Shown here one piece after another: positions 40,927 to 50,205 of a stretch of DNA of 64,000 bases. Both the position numbers and the translations under genes were made by a program. The notes beneath the pieces were generated by a model, which had not been told where the DNA came from, did not search any database, and saw nothing but the letters and a program-made list of their open reading frames with translations. The stretch lies in assembly GCA_963738545.1 (NCBI GenBank), contig CAVTXA010000007.1:1-64000 (forward strand). Direction: 5' to 3'. This DNA is from Bog-756 sp963738545. GTDB taxonomy: Bacteria > Actinomycetota > Acidimicrobiia > Acidimicrobiales > RAAP-2. Position 1 is the first letter of the stretch. Each line of letters opens with the position of its first letter.

Positions 40927-43038
40927 CTAGACGGCGGACCGGGACCCTGGTCGCCTCTCCCCCCCGGTCTGATCGACGGGAGGACGGGTGATCATCCGGG
41001 CCGGCGCCGACGGTTGCCTCCGTCCCGACGTGGTCGAACCGGCCGCCGGGCCCGGGCCGGCGAGATCCCCGCCGGGGTCGACACCACCGGTCGAGCGGAC
41101 GAACGCCAGCAGTTCCTCCTCGGGCAGCGGCCGGGCGAAGTGATAGCCCTGGAGCAGGTCGGCACCCATCTCGCCGAGGAGGTCGGCGATGGCCGCCGTC
41201 TCCACACCCTCGGCCACCACCTCCAGGCCCAGTCGGTGGCCGAGCTCCACCACGGTGAGGACGATGGCCCGGTCGGCCGGTGAGGTGGTCGAGCGCAGGA
41301 CGAAGCACTGGTCCACCTTCAGCTCGTCCAGCGGCAGCGTGGGCAGCGCGGCCAGGGAGGTGAAGCCCGTGCCGAAGTCGTCGACCGAGATCCTGATCCC
41401 GTGGTCGTAGAGGGGACGGAGGACGGCGGCAGCCTGCTCGGGGTCGGCCACCGCCGTCTCGGTCACCTCCACGGTGAGGCACGATGCGGGCAGGGTCCGC
41501 ACGGTCAACTCGTCCATGATCCACCGGGCCAGATCGGGCACCGGGAGACTCTTGGGAGACACGTTCACCGACACCGGCAGCTCGACACCGGACGCCCTCC
41601 AGCGGACCTGGGCGTCGAGGGCCTCGGCCACCACCCACCGGGTCAGCCGGTCGACCAGGCCGGTCCGCTCGGCGAGGGGGATGAACCGGCCCGGGGACAC
41701 GGCACCGTGGACCGGGCTGCTCCACCGCAACAGCGCCTCCACCGAGCGGGTCCGACCGCTGGCCCGGTCGATCTGGGGTTGGAAGTGCAGCCCCAGTTCG
41801 CCGCGCTCGGCGGCCAGGCGGAGATCGCCCAACAGGGCCAGGTCCTCGGCTGTCAGGGCCCCCTGATGCTCGTCCCAGGAGAGCACCGACACCCCTCGGG
41901 CCGAAGCATGCTGCGCGCTGAGCGATGCCCGACGCACCAACTCGGCGACGTCGGTACCGTCCCAGGGGGCCGTCGACAGCCCTACATGGGCCCGGAGGGT
42001 CACCTCGATCTCCCCGACCAGGTACCGGCCGGCGCTGACCGCCCGGACCAGGATCTCGGCCAGGGCCAGGCCGCCCCTTGCCACGGCCTCGGGCACCTCG
42101 CAACCGGCACCGGGCCGGTCGTCTCCGGATTCCCCACTCCCAGCGGGCAGGGCCAGGGTCACGACCAGCTCGTCACCGTCGACGCGGCCGATCACCGAGT
42201 CGGAGGGCAGCACCTGGCCCAGGTCCTCGACCGCCCGCCTGAGGAGCTCGGTCCCCACCTGGTACCCGAGGGCCTCACGGGCGTTCCCGATGCCGTCCAG
42301 CGCCACGGCGGCGACCACGAAGGCCGTCGGCTCCTGGCTGGCCAGCCGCTGAGCCAGGCCGAAACCGTTGGGGAGGCCGGTGTCCGGGTCCACGGTGTCA
42401 TGGCGGCGGGCCGAGCGAGCGAGCACCAGCACGGCCAACGGGGCCATGGCCAGGGCCAGGACGCCGAAGACGGCCACCAGCACGGCCCGGGCCGGCCCGC
42501 TCGAGGCGGACGAGGCCACCCCGAGGGCCACCGCCGTCCCCGCCAGGGTCACCACGAGGGCGCGGCTTCCGAAAAACAGGGCCACGAACACGGTGGTCGG
42601 GACGAGGAAGAGGGCGAAGGCCAGACTGGATCCGGTGCCGTGGCTGCACCACACCAGCACCGAGACAGCCACCGTCCACCACGCCACCAGCAGTCCGCTG
42701 GCCCGGACGTCGACCTTCCGGACCGACAGCAGGATCACCCAGATAGCGGCGGTGGCCACGCTCACCACCACCACTCCGGTGGTGCGGACGGCGGTCCCGG
42801 TGAGTCCCATGATCGGCCAGGCCACCGTGGCCAGGGCGAAGAGGACGCGGAGCACCGAGAGCGGGCTGAGGAGCTCCAGGGGGGCATCGAGGGCGAACCA
42901 CGAACGGGTCTTCGGGAACAGGCGGTTCTTCGGCCGGGCCGACGAGGACAGGCGGGCGCTCGTGACCGGGTGGGCCGGGGCGTCGGCGCGCTCGACCCAG
43001 CCACGCCAGGTGGCTTCGCTCGCGGAACCCGACCCCAT
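40927..43038 (-). CDS. Membrane GGDEF-EAL protein with degenerate GGDEF site
   Basis: About 703 residues from ATG 43038; a TTG at 43056 is possible. Five to six hydrophobic segments form an N-terminal membrane sensor. The cyclase-type domain has 'GRVDGDELVV' where GGDEF is required, so it should lack diguanylate cyclase activity and may bind GTP as an allosteric domain. The EAL domain is intact: 'RSVEALLRW', 'VSVNVSPKSL' and 'SVDDFGTGFTSL', with the downstream 'VVAEGVET'. The likely activity is c-di-GMP phosphodiesterase. It is the first of four such genes in the window. Confidence 0.92.
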   Translation of the reverse strand: MGSGSASEATWRGWVERADAPAHPVTSARLSSSARPKNRLFPKTRSWFALDAPLELLSPLSVLRVLFALATVAWPIMGLTGTAVRTTGVVVVSVATAAIWVILLSVRKVDVRASGLLVAWWTVAVSVLVWCSHGTGSSLAFALFLVPTTVFVALFFGSRALVVTLAGTAVALGVASSASSGPARAVLVAVFGVLALAMAPLAVLVLARSARRHDTVDPDTGLPNGFGLAQRLASQEPTAFVVAAVALDGIGNAREALGYQVGTELLRRAVEDLGQVLPSDSVIGRVDGDELVVTLALPAGSGESGDDRPGAGCEVPEAVARGGLALAEILVRAVSAGRYLVGEIEVTLRAHVGLSTAPWDGTDVAELVRRASLSAQHASARGVSVLSWDEHQGALTAEDLALLGDLRLAAERGELGLHFQPQIDRASGRTRSVEALLRWSSPVHGAVSPGRFIPLAERTGLVDRLTRWVVAEALDAQVRWRASGVELPVSVNVSPKSLPVPDLARWIMDELTVRTLPASCLTVEVTETAVADPEQAAAVLRPLYDHGIRISVDDFGTGFTSLAALPTLPLDELKVDQCFVLRSTTSPADRAIVLTVVELGHRLGLEVVAEGVETAAIADLLGEMGADLLQGYHFARPLPEEELLAFVRSTGGVDPGGDLAGPGPAAGSTTSGRRQPSAPARMITRPPVDQTGGERRPGSRSAV

Positions 43039-43101
43039 CCCTCCACATCGGCACAATGGACCCCACCCTGAACCCCGGGAGGGCGTGCCGGGACGACCGC
43101 C

Positions 43102-44655
43102 GTGTGGGACCGTGTCGTGGTGACTACCGAACCCGGCCCGACCGAGGGGAAGGATGGCGCTGAGGGTCTGCGCTACCGGTCATCGGCCGGACGGTGGGTG
43201 ATCGCTGCCACGGTGCTGGGCTCGGGCATGGCGGCCATCGACGCCACGGTGATCGGCATCGCGCTCCCCACCATCGGCCGGGACTTCCACGCCACCCTGG
43301 GCACCCTCCAGTGGGTGGTCACCGGCTACACCCTGACGCTGGCCTCGCTCCTCCTCCTCGGAGGGTCGCTCGGTGACCGGTACGGGCGGAGGCGTGTCTT
43401 CATGGTCGGTGTGGCCTGGTTCGCCGTGGCCTCGGCGGCCTGCGCCCTCGCCACGGGGTCCACCGAGCTCATCGTGCTCCGGGTCCTCCAGGGGGTGGGT
43501 GGCGCCCTGCTCACCCCGGGCAGTCTGGCCATCCTGGAGGCGTCGTTCGCCCCGGACGACCGCAGCGAGGCCATCGGGGCCTGGTCCGGCCTGGGGGGCG
43601 TGGCCACGGCGGCGGGCCCCCTCGTGGGTGGCTACCTGATCAGCGCGGCCTCATGGCGGTGGATCTTCCTGATCAACGTGCCGCTCGGAGTGCTGGTGCT
43701 GATGGTCTCGGCCCGTCACGTGCCCGAGTCGAGCGATCCCACGGCGGTCGGGGGGATCGACGTCGGCGGGGCGACGCTGGCCACGGTCTCGCTGGCGGCC
43801 ACAGCCTACGCCCTGATCGAGGGTCCGCCCCGGGGTTGGTCGTCGGGGGCCGTCGTGGCCTCGCTGGCCGTCGGGGCGCTCGGCTCGGCCGCCTTCGTGC
43901 TGTTCGAGTCCCGGTCCCCGTCCCCGATGCTCCCCCTCGGCCTGTTCCGCAACCGCCAGTTCGCCGTGACCAACGCCGTGACCTTCGTCGTCTACGCCGG
44001 GCTCGGGGGCGTCCTGTTCCTCCTGCCCGTCGTGTTGCAGGTGGTGGACGGCTACTCGCCGCTCGAATCGGGCGTGGCCCTCCTCCCCATCACAGTCGTG
44101 ATGCTGGCCCTGTCGGCCCGTTCCGGGCGCCTGGCCACCGTCATCGGTCCCCGGCTCCAGATGAGCCTCGGACCCGTGGTGGTGGGCGCCGGCCTGGTCC
44201 TGATGAGCCGGGCCCCCGACGGCACCTCCTACGTCACCGCGGTGCTGCCGGCCGTGCTGGTGCTGGCCTTCGGGCTGGCCATCACCGTGGCCCCCCTGAC
44301 CTCCACGGCCCTCAACGCCGTCTCCCCCAGCCGTGCCGGCCTGGCCTCGGCGGTCAACAACGACGTGGCCCGGCTCGGGAGCCTCGTCGCCGTGGCCGTG
44401 CTACCCGCCCTCGGAGGCATCACCGGCCTCAGCTATCTCCACCCCCACGAGTTGGCCCACGGGTTCCAGCGGGCCGTGGTCATCGCCGGGGCCTGGTGCG
44501 TGGCCGGCGGGGTCACCGCCGCCATCGGGATCCGGAACCCCCCTCGCCGTGCGGAACCGACACTCTCGGCACCATCGGACGGCCTGACTCACTGCGCCTT
44601 GGAGGCCACCCCGCTGCGCGACGCCGGCGAACAGCTGGCACCGAAGGCGTCGTAG
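43102..44655 (+). CDS. MFS transporter, DHA2 family
   Basis: A 517-residue transporter with about 14 helices. Helix one contains 'SGMAAIDATVIGIALPTIG', and motif A is 'GGSLGDRYGRRRVF'. Helix five carries 'GGVATAAGPLVGGYLISAASW'. It is related to, but clearly distinct from, the exporter at 32863-34359. GTG 43102 is used; a start at GTG 43120 would shorten a flexible N-terminus. The last 67 bases overlap the 3' end of the convergent gene, so the C-terminal tail codes on both strands. The substrate is unknown. Confidence 0.92.
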   Translation: MWDRVVVTTEPGPTEGKDGAEGLRYRSSAGRWVIAATVLGSGMAAIDATVIGIALPTIGRDFHATLGTLQWVVTGYTLTLASLLLLGGSLGDRYGRRRVFMVGVAWFAVASAACALATGSTELIVLRVLQGVGGALLTPGSLAILEASFAPDDRSEAIGAWSGLGGVATAAGPLVGGYLISAASWRWIFLINVPLGVLVLMVSARHVPESSDPTAVGGIDVGGATLATVSLAATAYALIEGPPRGWSSGAVVASLAVGALGSAAFVLFESRSPSPMLPLGLFRNRQFAVTNAVTFVVYAGLGGVLFLLPVVLQVVDGYSPLESGVALLPITVVMLALSARSGRLATVIGPRLQMSLGPVVVGAGLVLMSRAPDGTSYVTAVLPAVLVLAFGLAITVAPLTSTALNAVSPSRAGLASAVNNDVARLGSLVAVAVLPALGGITGLSYLHPHELAHGFQRAVVIAGAWCVAGGVTAAIGIRNPPRRAEPTLSAPSDGLTHCALEATPLRDAGEQLAPKAS

Positions 44656-45809
44656 GGCCGACCGGTGCCGGCGGCCAGGGCCCGGCCCGCCTCCCACTGG
44701 AACGGGCTGATGCCGCCCGGCTCCCACGGGCCCACCGATCCCTGCGCGACCGCCCCGGGCGACTTGGGCACGACCCCGAAGTGGCGTCGGACCTCCTCGA
44801 CGGGCAGCGGGGCGAGCGAGAACCAGTCGACGCGGAGGAAGTCGATGCTGCCGGTGCACCGGGCCCCCCGGCGCATGGCGTCTCCCAATCGGGTGGCCAC
44901 ACCGGCCTGGGACAGATGACCCCCGTCCGCCTCGAACAGGCCGGCACCGGTGGGCAGGTAGGCCGTCTCGAACAGCGACACCACCATGGCCAGCAGGGAG
45001 AAGGCCCGCATGTCGTCGTTGGCCCGGGCGATGAAGGCGAACACCTCGAGCTCGGACTCGACCGTGGTGCCGTAGTCGGCGGTGACATGGACCCAGTCGT
45101 GCTGGGCCAGGAACGGAGGGGCCGACCCCGGGCTACCCGGATAGGTGAAGCCGCGGGCCCGGTAGAAGTCGGCCACCCGGCGCCCGAGGGTGCCGACGGG
45201 GAGGTCCTCCAGGTCCTGCCACCTCCGGGCCAGCTCGGGGTCGTCGGCCACGGCGTCCCACGCCCCGCCCACGTGGGTGGAGAGATGGAGCAGCTCCTCG
45301 TCCTCGGCCTTCCAGGTGGACGCGTAGCCGTTGCGCTCGAAGTCCAGGGCAGCCAGGCCCAGGCTCCCGGTGGCGAACTCGTGGGCCACCGACAGCATCC
45401 CCTCTTCGACGCCGGCCTCCCGGGCGAACCGCTCCACCCGGTCCACCACGTCGAGCGGGACGGGCTGGAGCACCAGCACGTAGAGGATGACCATCTGCAC
45501 GATGCGGGTGCGGAACCCGAGGGACCGCAGGGCCAGGGCCTCGGCGAAGGCCTCGGGCGAGAGGGGCTCGGCCGAGAGATCGGGTGCGATCCCGGTCATG
45601 GCAGACACCACCGCCTCAATGAGCAGCCGTTGCAGCGTGGTGAGCCCCCCGTCGGGCGCCACGACGCCCAGAACGCCCCGGCTCAGGGCCAGGACCTCAG
45701 CGGCGTCGGGGGGTCGCTGATTCTCCGATGACGGATCGGGAAGAGGCACCGGCACAGGACCGACGATATCCTCCGATCCAGTCCCCTCCCCCAGGAAGGT
45801 CCTCCCCAT
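44589..45809 (-). CDS. Protein with TerB-like N-terminus and Coq4-type HDxxHx11E motif
   Basis: A 406-residue protein of unknown role. Residues about 35-200 look like an all-helical TerB or alkylhydroperoxidase-like domain ('DGGLTTLQRLLIEAVVSAM'). The second half contains 'HDWVHVTADYGTTVESE' (H237, D238, H241, E253), exactly the HDxxHx11E zinc motif that defines Coq4-family proteins of ubiquinone biosynthesis, preceded by 'LPVGTLGRRVADFYRARGF', which fits the same family. Its partner for quinone or lipid work is unknown. ATG 45809 shares the palindrome CATG with the start of the next gene; GTG 45755 is a safer alternative start. The 3' end overlaps the MFS gene. Confidence 0.75.
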   Translation of the reverse strand: MGRTFLGEGTGSEDIVGPVPVPLPDPSSENQRPPDAAEVLALSRGVLGVVAPDGGLTTLQRLLIEAVVSAMTGIAPDLSAEPLSPEAFAEALALRSLGFRTRIVQMVILYVLVLQPVPLDVVDRVERFAREAGVEEGMLSVAHEFATGSLGLAALDFERNGYASTWKAEDEELLHLSTHVGGAWDAVADDPELARRWQDLEDLPVGTLGRRVADFYRARGFTYPGSPGSAPPFLAQHDWVHVTADYGTTVESELEVFAFIARANDDMRAFSLLAMVVSLFETAYLPTGAGLFEADGGHLSQAGVATRLGDAMRRGARCTGSIDFLRVDWFSLAPLPVEEVRRHFGVVPKSPGAVAQGSVGPWEPGGISPFQWEAGRALAAGTGRPYDAFGASCSPASRSGVASKAQ

Positions 45810-46809
45810 GCCGGCCACCGCTGTCCGATTCGGAGTCCTCGGGGCGGCCCGGATCACCCCGGCGGCGCTCCTGCGGCCGGCCCGGACCCACCCCGAGGCC
45901 AGCGCCGAGGTGGTGGCCGCCCGCCACCTGGGTCGGGCGGTGGACTACGCCACCAAGCACCGGATCCCCAAGGTGAAGGACAGCTACGAGGCGGTGGTCT
46001 CCGACCCGGACATCGACGCCGTCTACATTCCCCTGCCCAACAGCCTGCACGCCGAGTGGACCTTGCGGGCCCTGGCCGCCGGGAAGCACGTCCTGTGCGA
46101 GAAGCCCTTCACGGCCAACGCCGCCGAGGCCGAGGAGGTGACGGCCGAGGCCGACCGGGCCGCGGCTCGGGACGGGCTGGTGGTCATGGAGGCGTTCCAC
46201 TACCGGTACCACCCCCTGGCCCGGCGGATGGGAGCCATCGTCGACAGCGGTGAGCTCGGGGAGCTCCGTCACATCGAGGCCTGGCTGTGCGCTCCCATCC
46301 CGAAGAAGTCCGACATCCGCTACCAGGCCGACCTGGCCGGGGGGGCCATGATGGACATGGGCTCCTACGTCGTGCACTGGGCCCGGTTCCTCGGACGGGA
46401 GGAGCCGCGCGTCGTCTCGGCCCGGGCCAAACTTCACTCCCCCGACGTCGACCGGGCCATGGAGGCGCAGCTGGCCTTCCCCGGGGGCCATAGCGCCACC
46501 GTGCACTGCTCCATGTGGTCCTCGTCGATCCTGCGCCTGGAGGCCCGGGTCACCGGCGACCGGGGCGAGATGCGGGTGATGAATCCGATCGCCCCCCAGA
46601 GCGTGAGTTGGCTGACCGTGCGGTCCGGGGGCCGGCGTCGGCGCGAGTTCACCTCCCGGCGGCCCACCTACGCCTACCAGCTCGACGCCTTCTGCGACGC
46701 CGTGCTCCGGGGCGTGCCGGTCCTGACCCCTCCGGCCGACGCCGCGGCCAACATGGCCGTCATCGATGCCGTGTACCGTGCAGCCAACATGCGTCCCCGG
46801 GGAGCGTGA
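45808..46809 (+). CDS. Gfo/Idh/MocA family oxidoreductase
   Basis: A 333-residue NAD(P)-dependent oxidoreductase. The Rossmann loop is 'FGVLGAARITPAALLRPA', and the active-site signature 'GKHVLCEKPF' carries the catalytic Lys of the family, with the later 'EAFHYRYHPLARRM' and 'AWLCAPIPKKSDIRYQ'. Typical substrates are sugars, inositols or their derivatives (for example 1,5-anhydrofructose or trans-dihydrodiol); none can be chosen here. ATG 45808 overlaps the divergent gene's possible start codon. It lies 61 bp before the PLP decarboxylase on the same strand, possibly one transcript. Confidence 0.92.
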   Translation: MPATAVRFGVLGAARITPAALLRPARTHPEASAEVVAARHLGRAVDYATKHRIPKVKDSYEAVVSDPDIDAVYIPLPNSLHAEWTLRALAAGKHVLCEKPFTANAAEAEEVTAEADRAAARDGLVVMEAFHYRYHPLARRMGAIVDSGELGELRHIEAWLCAPIPKKSDIRYQADLAGGAMMDMGSYVVHWARFLGREEPRVVSARAKLHSPDVDRAMEAQLAFPGGHSATVHCSMWSSSILRLEARVTGDRGEMRVMNPIAPQSVSWLTVRSGGRRRREFTSRRPTYAYQLDAFCDAVLRGVPVLTPPADAAANMAVIDAVYRAANMRPRGA

Positions 46810-46870
46810 GCCGGACCGGCCCCGTCTGACCCCGAGCGGCGTCTGACCCCACCCGCCAAGGAGTCCCACC

Positions 46871-48262
46871 ATGAGCACGTTCCCCTACGCCGGCCGCTAC
46901 GCCGTCCACCACACCCTCCCCGAGAAGGGCACCCCACGCGCCGAGATCCTCGAGGCCCTGCACACCATGGCCACCGAGGAGGACGCCACGTGGGAGTCGG
47001 GGAAGTGCTCGGGCACCATGTACTGCGGGGACCATGACCACTATGCGTTCTTGACCGAGGCGTTCGGGAACTTCGCCCACGTGAACGCCCTCCAGCGAGA
47101 CATGTGTCCGAGCGCCACGAAGTTCGAGGCGGAGATCATCGCCATGACCCTCGACATGCTCCATGCCGACGCGGTCACCGACGCCGAGCCGGCCGGCCTC
47201 ATCTCCAGCGGCGGGACGGGGAGCATCTCGCACGCCATGCTCGCCTACCGCGAATGGGCCCACCAGGAACGGGGCATCACCCGGCCCAACGTGATCAAAC
47301 CGGAGACGGCCCACCCGGCCTTCAACAAGGCCTGCCACCTGTTCGGGATCGAGCTGAAGTCGGCACCCGTGGACCCGGTCACCACCGAAGTGGACGCCGC
47401 CTGGGTGGACGCCCACATCGATGCCGACACGGTGGCCATTGTGGGCTCGGCCTGCAACTACGGCTACGGGACGGTCGACCCGATCGGGGAACTGTCCGAC
47501 ATCGCCCTGGCCCACGGGGTCGGACTCCACGTGGACGGCTGCCTCGGCGGGTTCATCCTGCCGTTCGGCCAGGAGCTGGGGTACGACATCCCGGTCTTCG
47601 ACTTCCGCCACCCCGGGGTCACCTCCATCTCGGCCGACACCCACAAATACGGCTACGCCCTCAAGGGCACCTCGGTGCTGGCCTTCCGGGACAAGGGCCT
47701 CCGCAACGCCCAGTACTTCTTCCTCACCGACTGGAGCGGCGGCAAGTACTGCTCACCGGGGATGGACGGCTCCCGCTCCGGCGGTCTGCTGGCCGCCACC
47801 TGGGCGTCGATGGTCCAGCTGGGCCGCGAGGGCTACCTGGGGTACGCCAAGGCCATCTTCGAGACGGCCACCGCCATGCAGGAGGCCGTACGCTCACACC
47901 CCGAGCTCCGGATCCTCGGGAACCCGACGTTCCTGTTCAGCTTCACTTCGGACGAGTTCGACATCTACCACGTGAACGACTTCATGAGGGAGCGAGGGTG
48001 GAGGTTCAACGGTCAGCAGTATCCCAACGCCCTCCACATGGCCGTCACCCGGCCCCAGACGCGGCCGGGACTGTCCGACACCTTCGCTGCGGACCTGGCT
48101 GATGCCGTGGCCTACGCCGTGGCCCACGCCGTCGAGGAGCCGCGGACCGGGGCCATCTACGGTGGGGTGGCCGGCGGGATGACCGAGGAGGCCGACGGGT
48201 TCATCACCATGGTGATGGCCGACATGATGGACGGCCAGCAGTCCGTTCCGGCCGACGCCTGA
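46871..48262 (+). CDS. PLP-dependent group II decarboxylase / sphingosine-1-phosphate-lyase-like enzyme
   Basis: A 463-residue fold-type I PLP enzyme. The Schiff-base region 'SISADTHKYGYALKGTS' carries the PLP Lys (K in HKYG), and 'LHVDGCLGGFILPF' is the phosphate-side loop. These patterns are those of sphingosine-1-phosphate lyases and related group II decarboxylases; bacterial S1P lyases lack the eukaryotic membrane anchor, as here. The substrate could be a phosphorylated long-chain base or an amino acid; the window gives no direct evidence for sphingolipids. It has an upstream AAGGAG ribosome site and is not linked to any decarboxylation partner. Confidence 0.88.
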   Translation: MSTFPYAGRYAVHHTLPEKGTPRAEILEALHTMATEEDATWESGKCSGTMYCGDHDHYAFLTEAFGNFAHVNALQRDMCPSATKFEAEIIAMTLDMLHADAVTDAEPAGLISSGGTGSISHAMLAYREWAHQERGITRPNVIKPETAHPAFNKACHLFGIELKSAPVDPVTTEVDAAWVDAHIDADTVAIVGSACNYGYGTVDPIGELSDIALAHGVGLHVDGCLGGFILPFGQELGYDIPVFDFRHPGVTSISADTHKYGYALKGTSVLAFRDKGLRNAQYFFLTDWSGGKYCSPGMDGSRSGGLLAATWASMVQLGREGYLGYAKAIFETATAMQEAVRSHPELRILGNPTFLFSFTSDEFDIYHVNDFMRERGWRFNGQQYPNALHMAVTRPQTRPGLSDTFAADLADAVAYAVAHAVEEPRTGAIYGGVAGGMTEEADGFITMVMADMMDGQQSVPADA

Positions 48263-48291
48263 ACCGCCGGGGAGGTGAGGTTAGGCCCCGT

Positions 48292-50154
48292 CTACGTCTT
48301 GCTCATGACCCGACGCACGGCCGGGAACGTCCCCACCGGGCCCGGACGTCCGAGCAGGAACCCCTGGACCTCGTCGCAGCCCATCTCGCCGACGGCGGCC
48401 AGCTCGGCCTCGGTCTCCACGCCCTCGGCCACCACCTGGAGGCCCAGCTTGTGGGCCAGGTCCACCACGGTGGCGATGATGGTCGGATCCTGTTCGGCCG
48501 AGCCCAGGCCCGACACGAAGGTGCGGTCCACCTTCAGCCGGTCGATCGGGAGCCCCTTCAGGTACAGGAGCGACGAGTAGCCGGTCCCGAAGTCGTCGAG
48601 GGCGATGTGCACTCCGAGGTCCCGGACCTGCTGCATGACCTGGCGGATCCGGGCGATGTCGGTGACCAGGGCCGACTCGGTGAGCTCCAGGATCAGGCAC
48701 CGGGGGGCGAGATCGGCGAGGGTCAGGGCATGGCGCACATCGTCGGCGAAGTCGGGGTCCTGGAGCTGACGGGCCGAGATGTTGACCGACACCGTGAGGT
48801 CACGGTGACCCTGGTCCTGCCAGCTGCGGCACTGTCGGGTGGCCTCGTGGAGCACCCACCGACCGATGGGCACGATCTCACGGCTGCGCTCGAGGAGCGG
48901 GATGAACTCGTCCGGCGCCACCGAGCCGAGTTCGGGATGCCGCCAGCGCAGCAACGCCTCCATCCCCACCACGTCCCCGCCGATGGTGAACACCGGTTGG
49001 TAGTGGACGGCGAGCTGGCTCTGCTCGAAGGCCCCGCGCAGCTCGTGGGCCAGCTGGCTGCTCCGACGCTTGTCCTCGCCGATGACCGGGTTGTAGGCCT
49101 CGTAGCGGGCCGGGCCCCCCCGCTTGGCCTGGTACATGGCTGCGTCCGCCTGGGCCAGGACCACCTCGGGATCCGAGCCGGGGCGCACCAGGGTGATCCC
49201 GATACTCACCGACGTGTGCAGCTGGCGCTCCCCGACCGGCACGGCCTCGCGCATGGCCAGATGGATCCGCTCGGCCAGTGAGCGCGCCGCGGCGTCAGGG
49301 TCGGTGAGATCGGCGGCCAACACCACGAACTCGTCGCCACCCAGCCGGGCCACGGTGTCACCGGCCCGGGCCAGGGCCTGGAGCCGGGTGGCCACGGCCA
49401 CCAACAGGCAGTCGCCGGCCGGGTGGCCGAACCGGTCGTTGATGGCCTTGAAGTTGTCGAGGTCCAGATAGAGCAGGACGGCCCCGGTCCCGCGACGCTC
49501 GAGGGACGCCGCCGCCTGCCGGAGCCGGTCGGCCAGGAGCGAGCGATTGGGCAGACCGGTCAGCTGGTCGTGCAGGGCGCGGTGGGCCAGGCGGGCCTGC
49601 TCCTCGTTCAACCGCTGCTGGAGCGTCCGGCGGGTGTCGTCGAACTGCCGGATGATGCGCACCATGCTGCCGTCACAACTGAACCGGACCACGTTGGTGG
49701 CCAAGGTCAGCAGCCGCTCGCTCACACCCAGGCGGTAGCCCTCCTCCTTCAGCACGGCGATCGTGATGTCCCGCCAGGCGAAGTAGGCCTTGGCCACGCT
49801 GGCCAAGACGGCGTCTTCCAAGATGGCCTGCTCGCCCTGGCGGGCCAGCACGGCTTCGTCTTCGTCCGAAGCGGCCTGATCGGTGGTCAGCCACCGGCCG
49901 ATGAGCTCGGTGCCCAGACGGGCGGTGACGTAGGCGTTGCCCCGCAGGTCCACGGCGAACTGCTCGTCGACCATCTGGCCGACCTCGTCGGCTCGGGCCA
50001 ACAGGGCCCGCCCCAACTCGATCCGCTCGGCACTCACCGTCGGATGCACCGAACCGTCGTCTCCACTGACACCGGGGTCCTCACGGTCGTGAACGAACCC
50101 GGGCGGCAACTCGCCGCGTCCTCCCTCGGACGCCTCGCTGGTCGGGGATTCCAT
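48292..50154 (-). CDS. GGDEF-EAL protein (cytoplasmic)
   Basis: A 620-residue protein. ATG 50154 is chosen for GGGGAGAGG just upstream. An N-terminal helical sensor region of about 200 residues, with no membrane segment, precedes an intact GGDEF motif 'VARLGGDEFVVL' near residue 270 with a full substrate site, and an intact EAL domain ('MEALLRWRHP', 'ALDDFGTGYSSL', 'VVAEGVETEAEL'). Both synthesis and breakdown of c-di-GMP are possible. It is followed on the same strand, 51 bp away, by another such gene in reading order from the right. Confidence 0.94.
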   Translation of the reverse strand: MESPTSEASEGGRGELPPGFVHDREDPGVSGDDGSVHPTVSAERIELGRALLARADEVGQMVDEQFAVDLRGNAYVTARLGTELIGRWLTTDQAASDEDEAVLARQGEQAILEDAVLASVAKAYFAWRDITIAVLKEEGYRLGVSERLLTLATNVVRFSCDGSMVRIIRQFDDTRRTLQQRLNEEQARLAHRALHDQLTGLPNRSLLADRLRQAAASLERRGTGAVLLYLDLDNFKAINDRFGHPAGDCLLVAVATRLQALARAGDTVARLGGDEFVVLAADLTDPDAAARSLAERIHLAMREAVPVGERQLHTSVSIGITLVRPGSDPEVVLAQADAAMYQAKRGGPARYEAYNPVIGEDKRRSSQLAHELRGAFEQSQLAVHYQPVFTIGGDVVGMEALLRWRHPELGSVAPDEFIPLLERSREIVPIGRWVLHEATRQCRSWQDQGHRDLTVSVNISARQLQDPDFADDVRHALTLADLAPRCLILELTESALVTDIARIRQVMQQVRDLGVHIALDDFGTGYSSLLYLKGLPIDRLKVDRTFVSGLGSAEQDPTIIATVVDLAHKLGLQVVAEGVETEAELAAVGEMGCDEVQGFLLGRPGPVGTFPAVRRVMSKT

Positions 50155-50205
50155 ACCTCTCCCCATCGGCAGATCCGACCGGCGACTTGACCACACCGGT
50201 TGTCG

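Noticed and set aside
41401..43071. 556-residue plus-strand frame opposite the first GGDEF-EAL gene
   Set aside because: It is a Gly/His/Gln-rich shadow with no domain pattern; the minus strand encodes the GGDEF-EAL protein.
43653..45731. 692-residue plus-strand frame across the MFS and Coq4-motif genes
   Set aside because: It crosses two well-supported genes and is Arg/Gly/Pro-rich without any motif.
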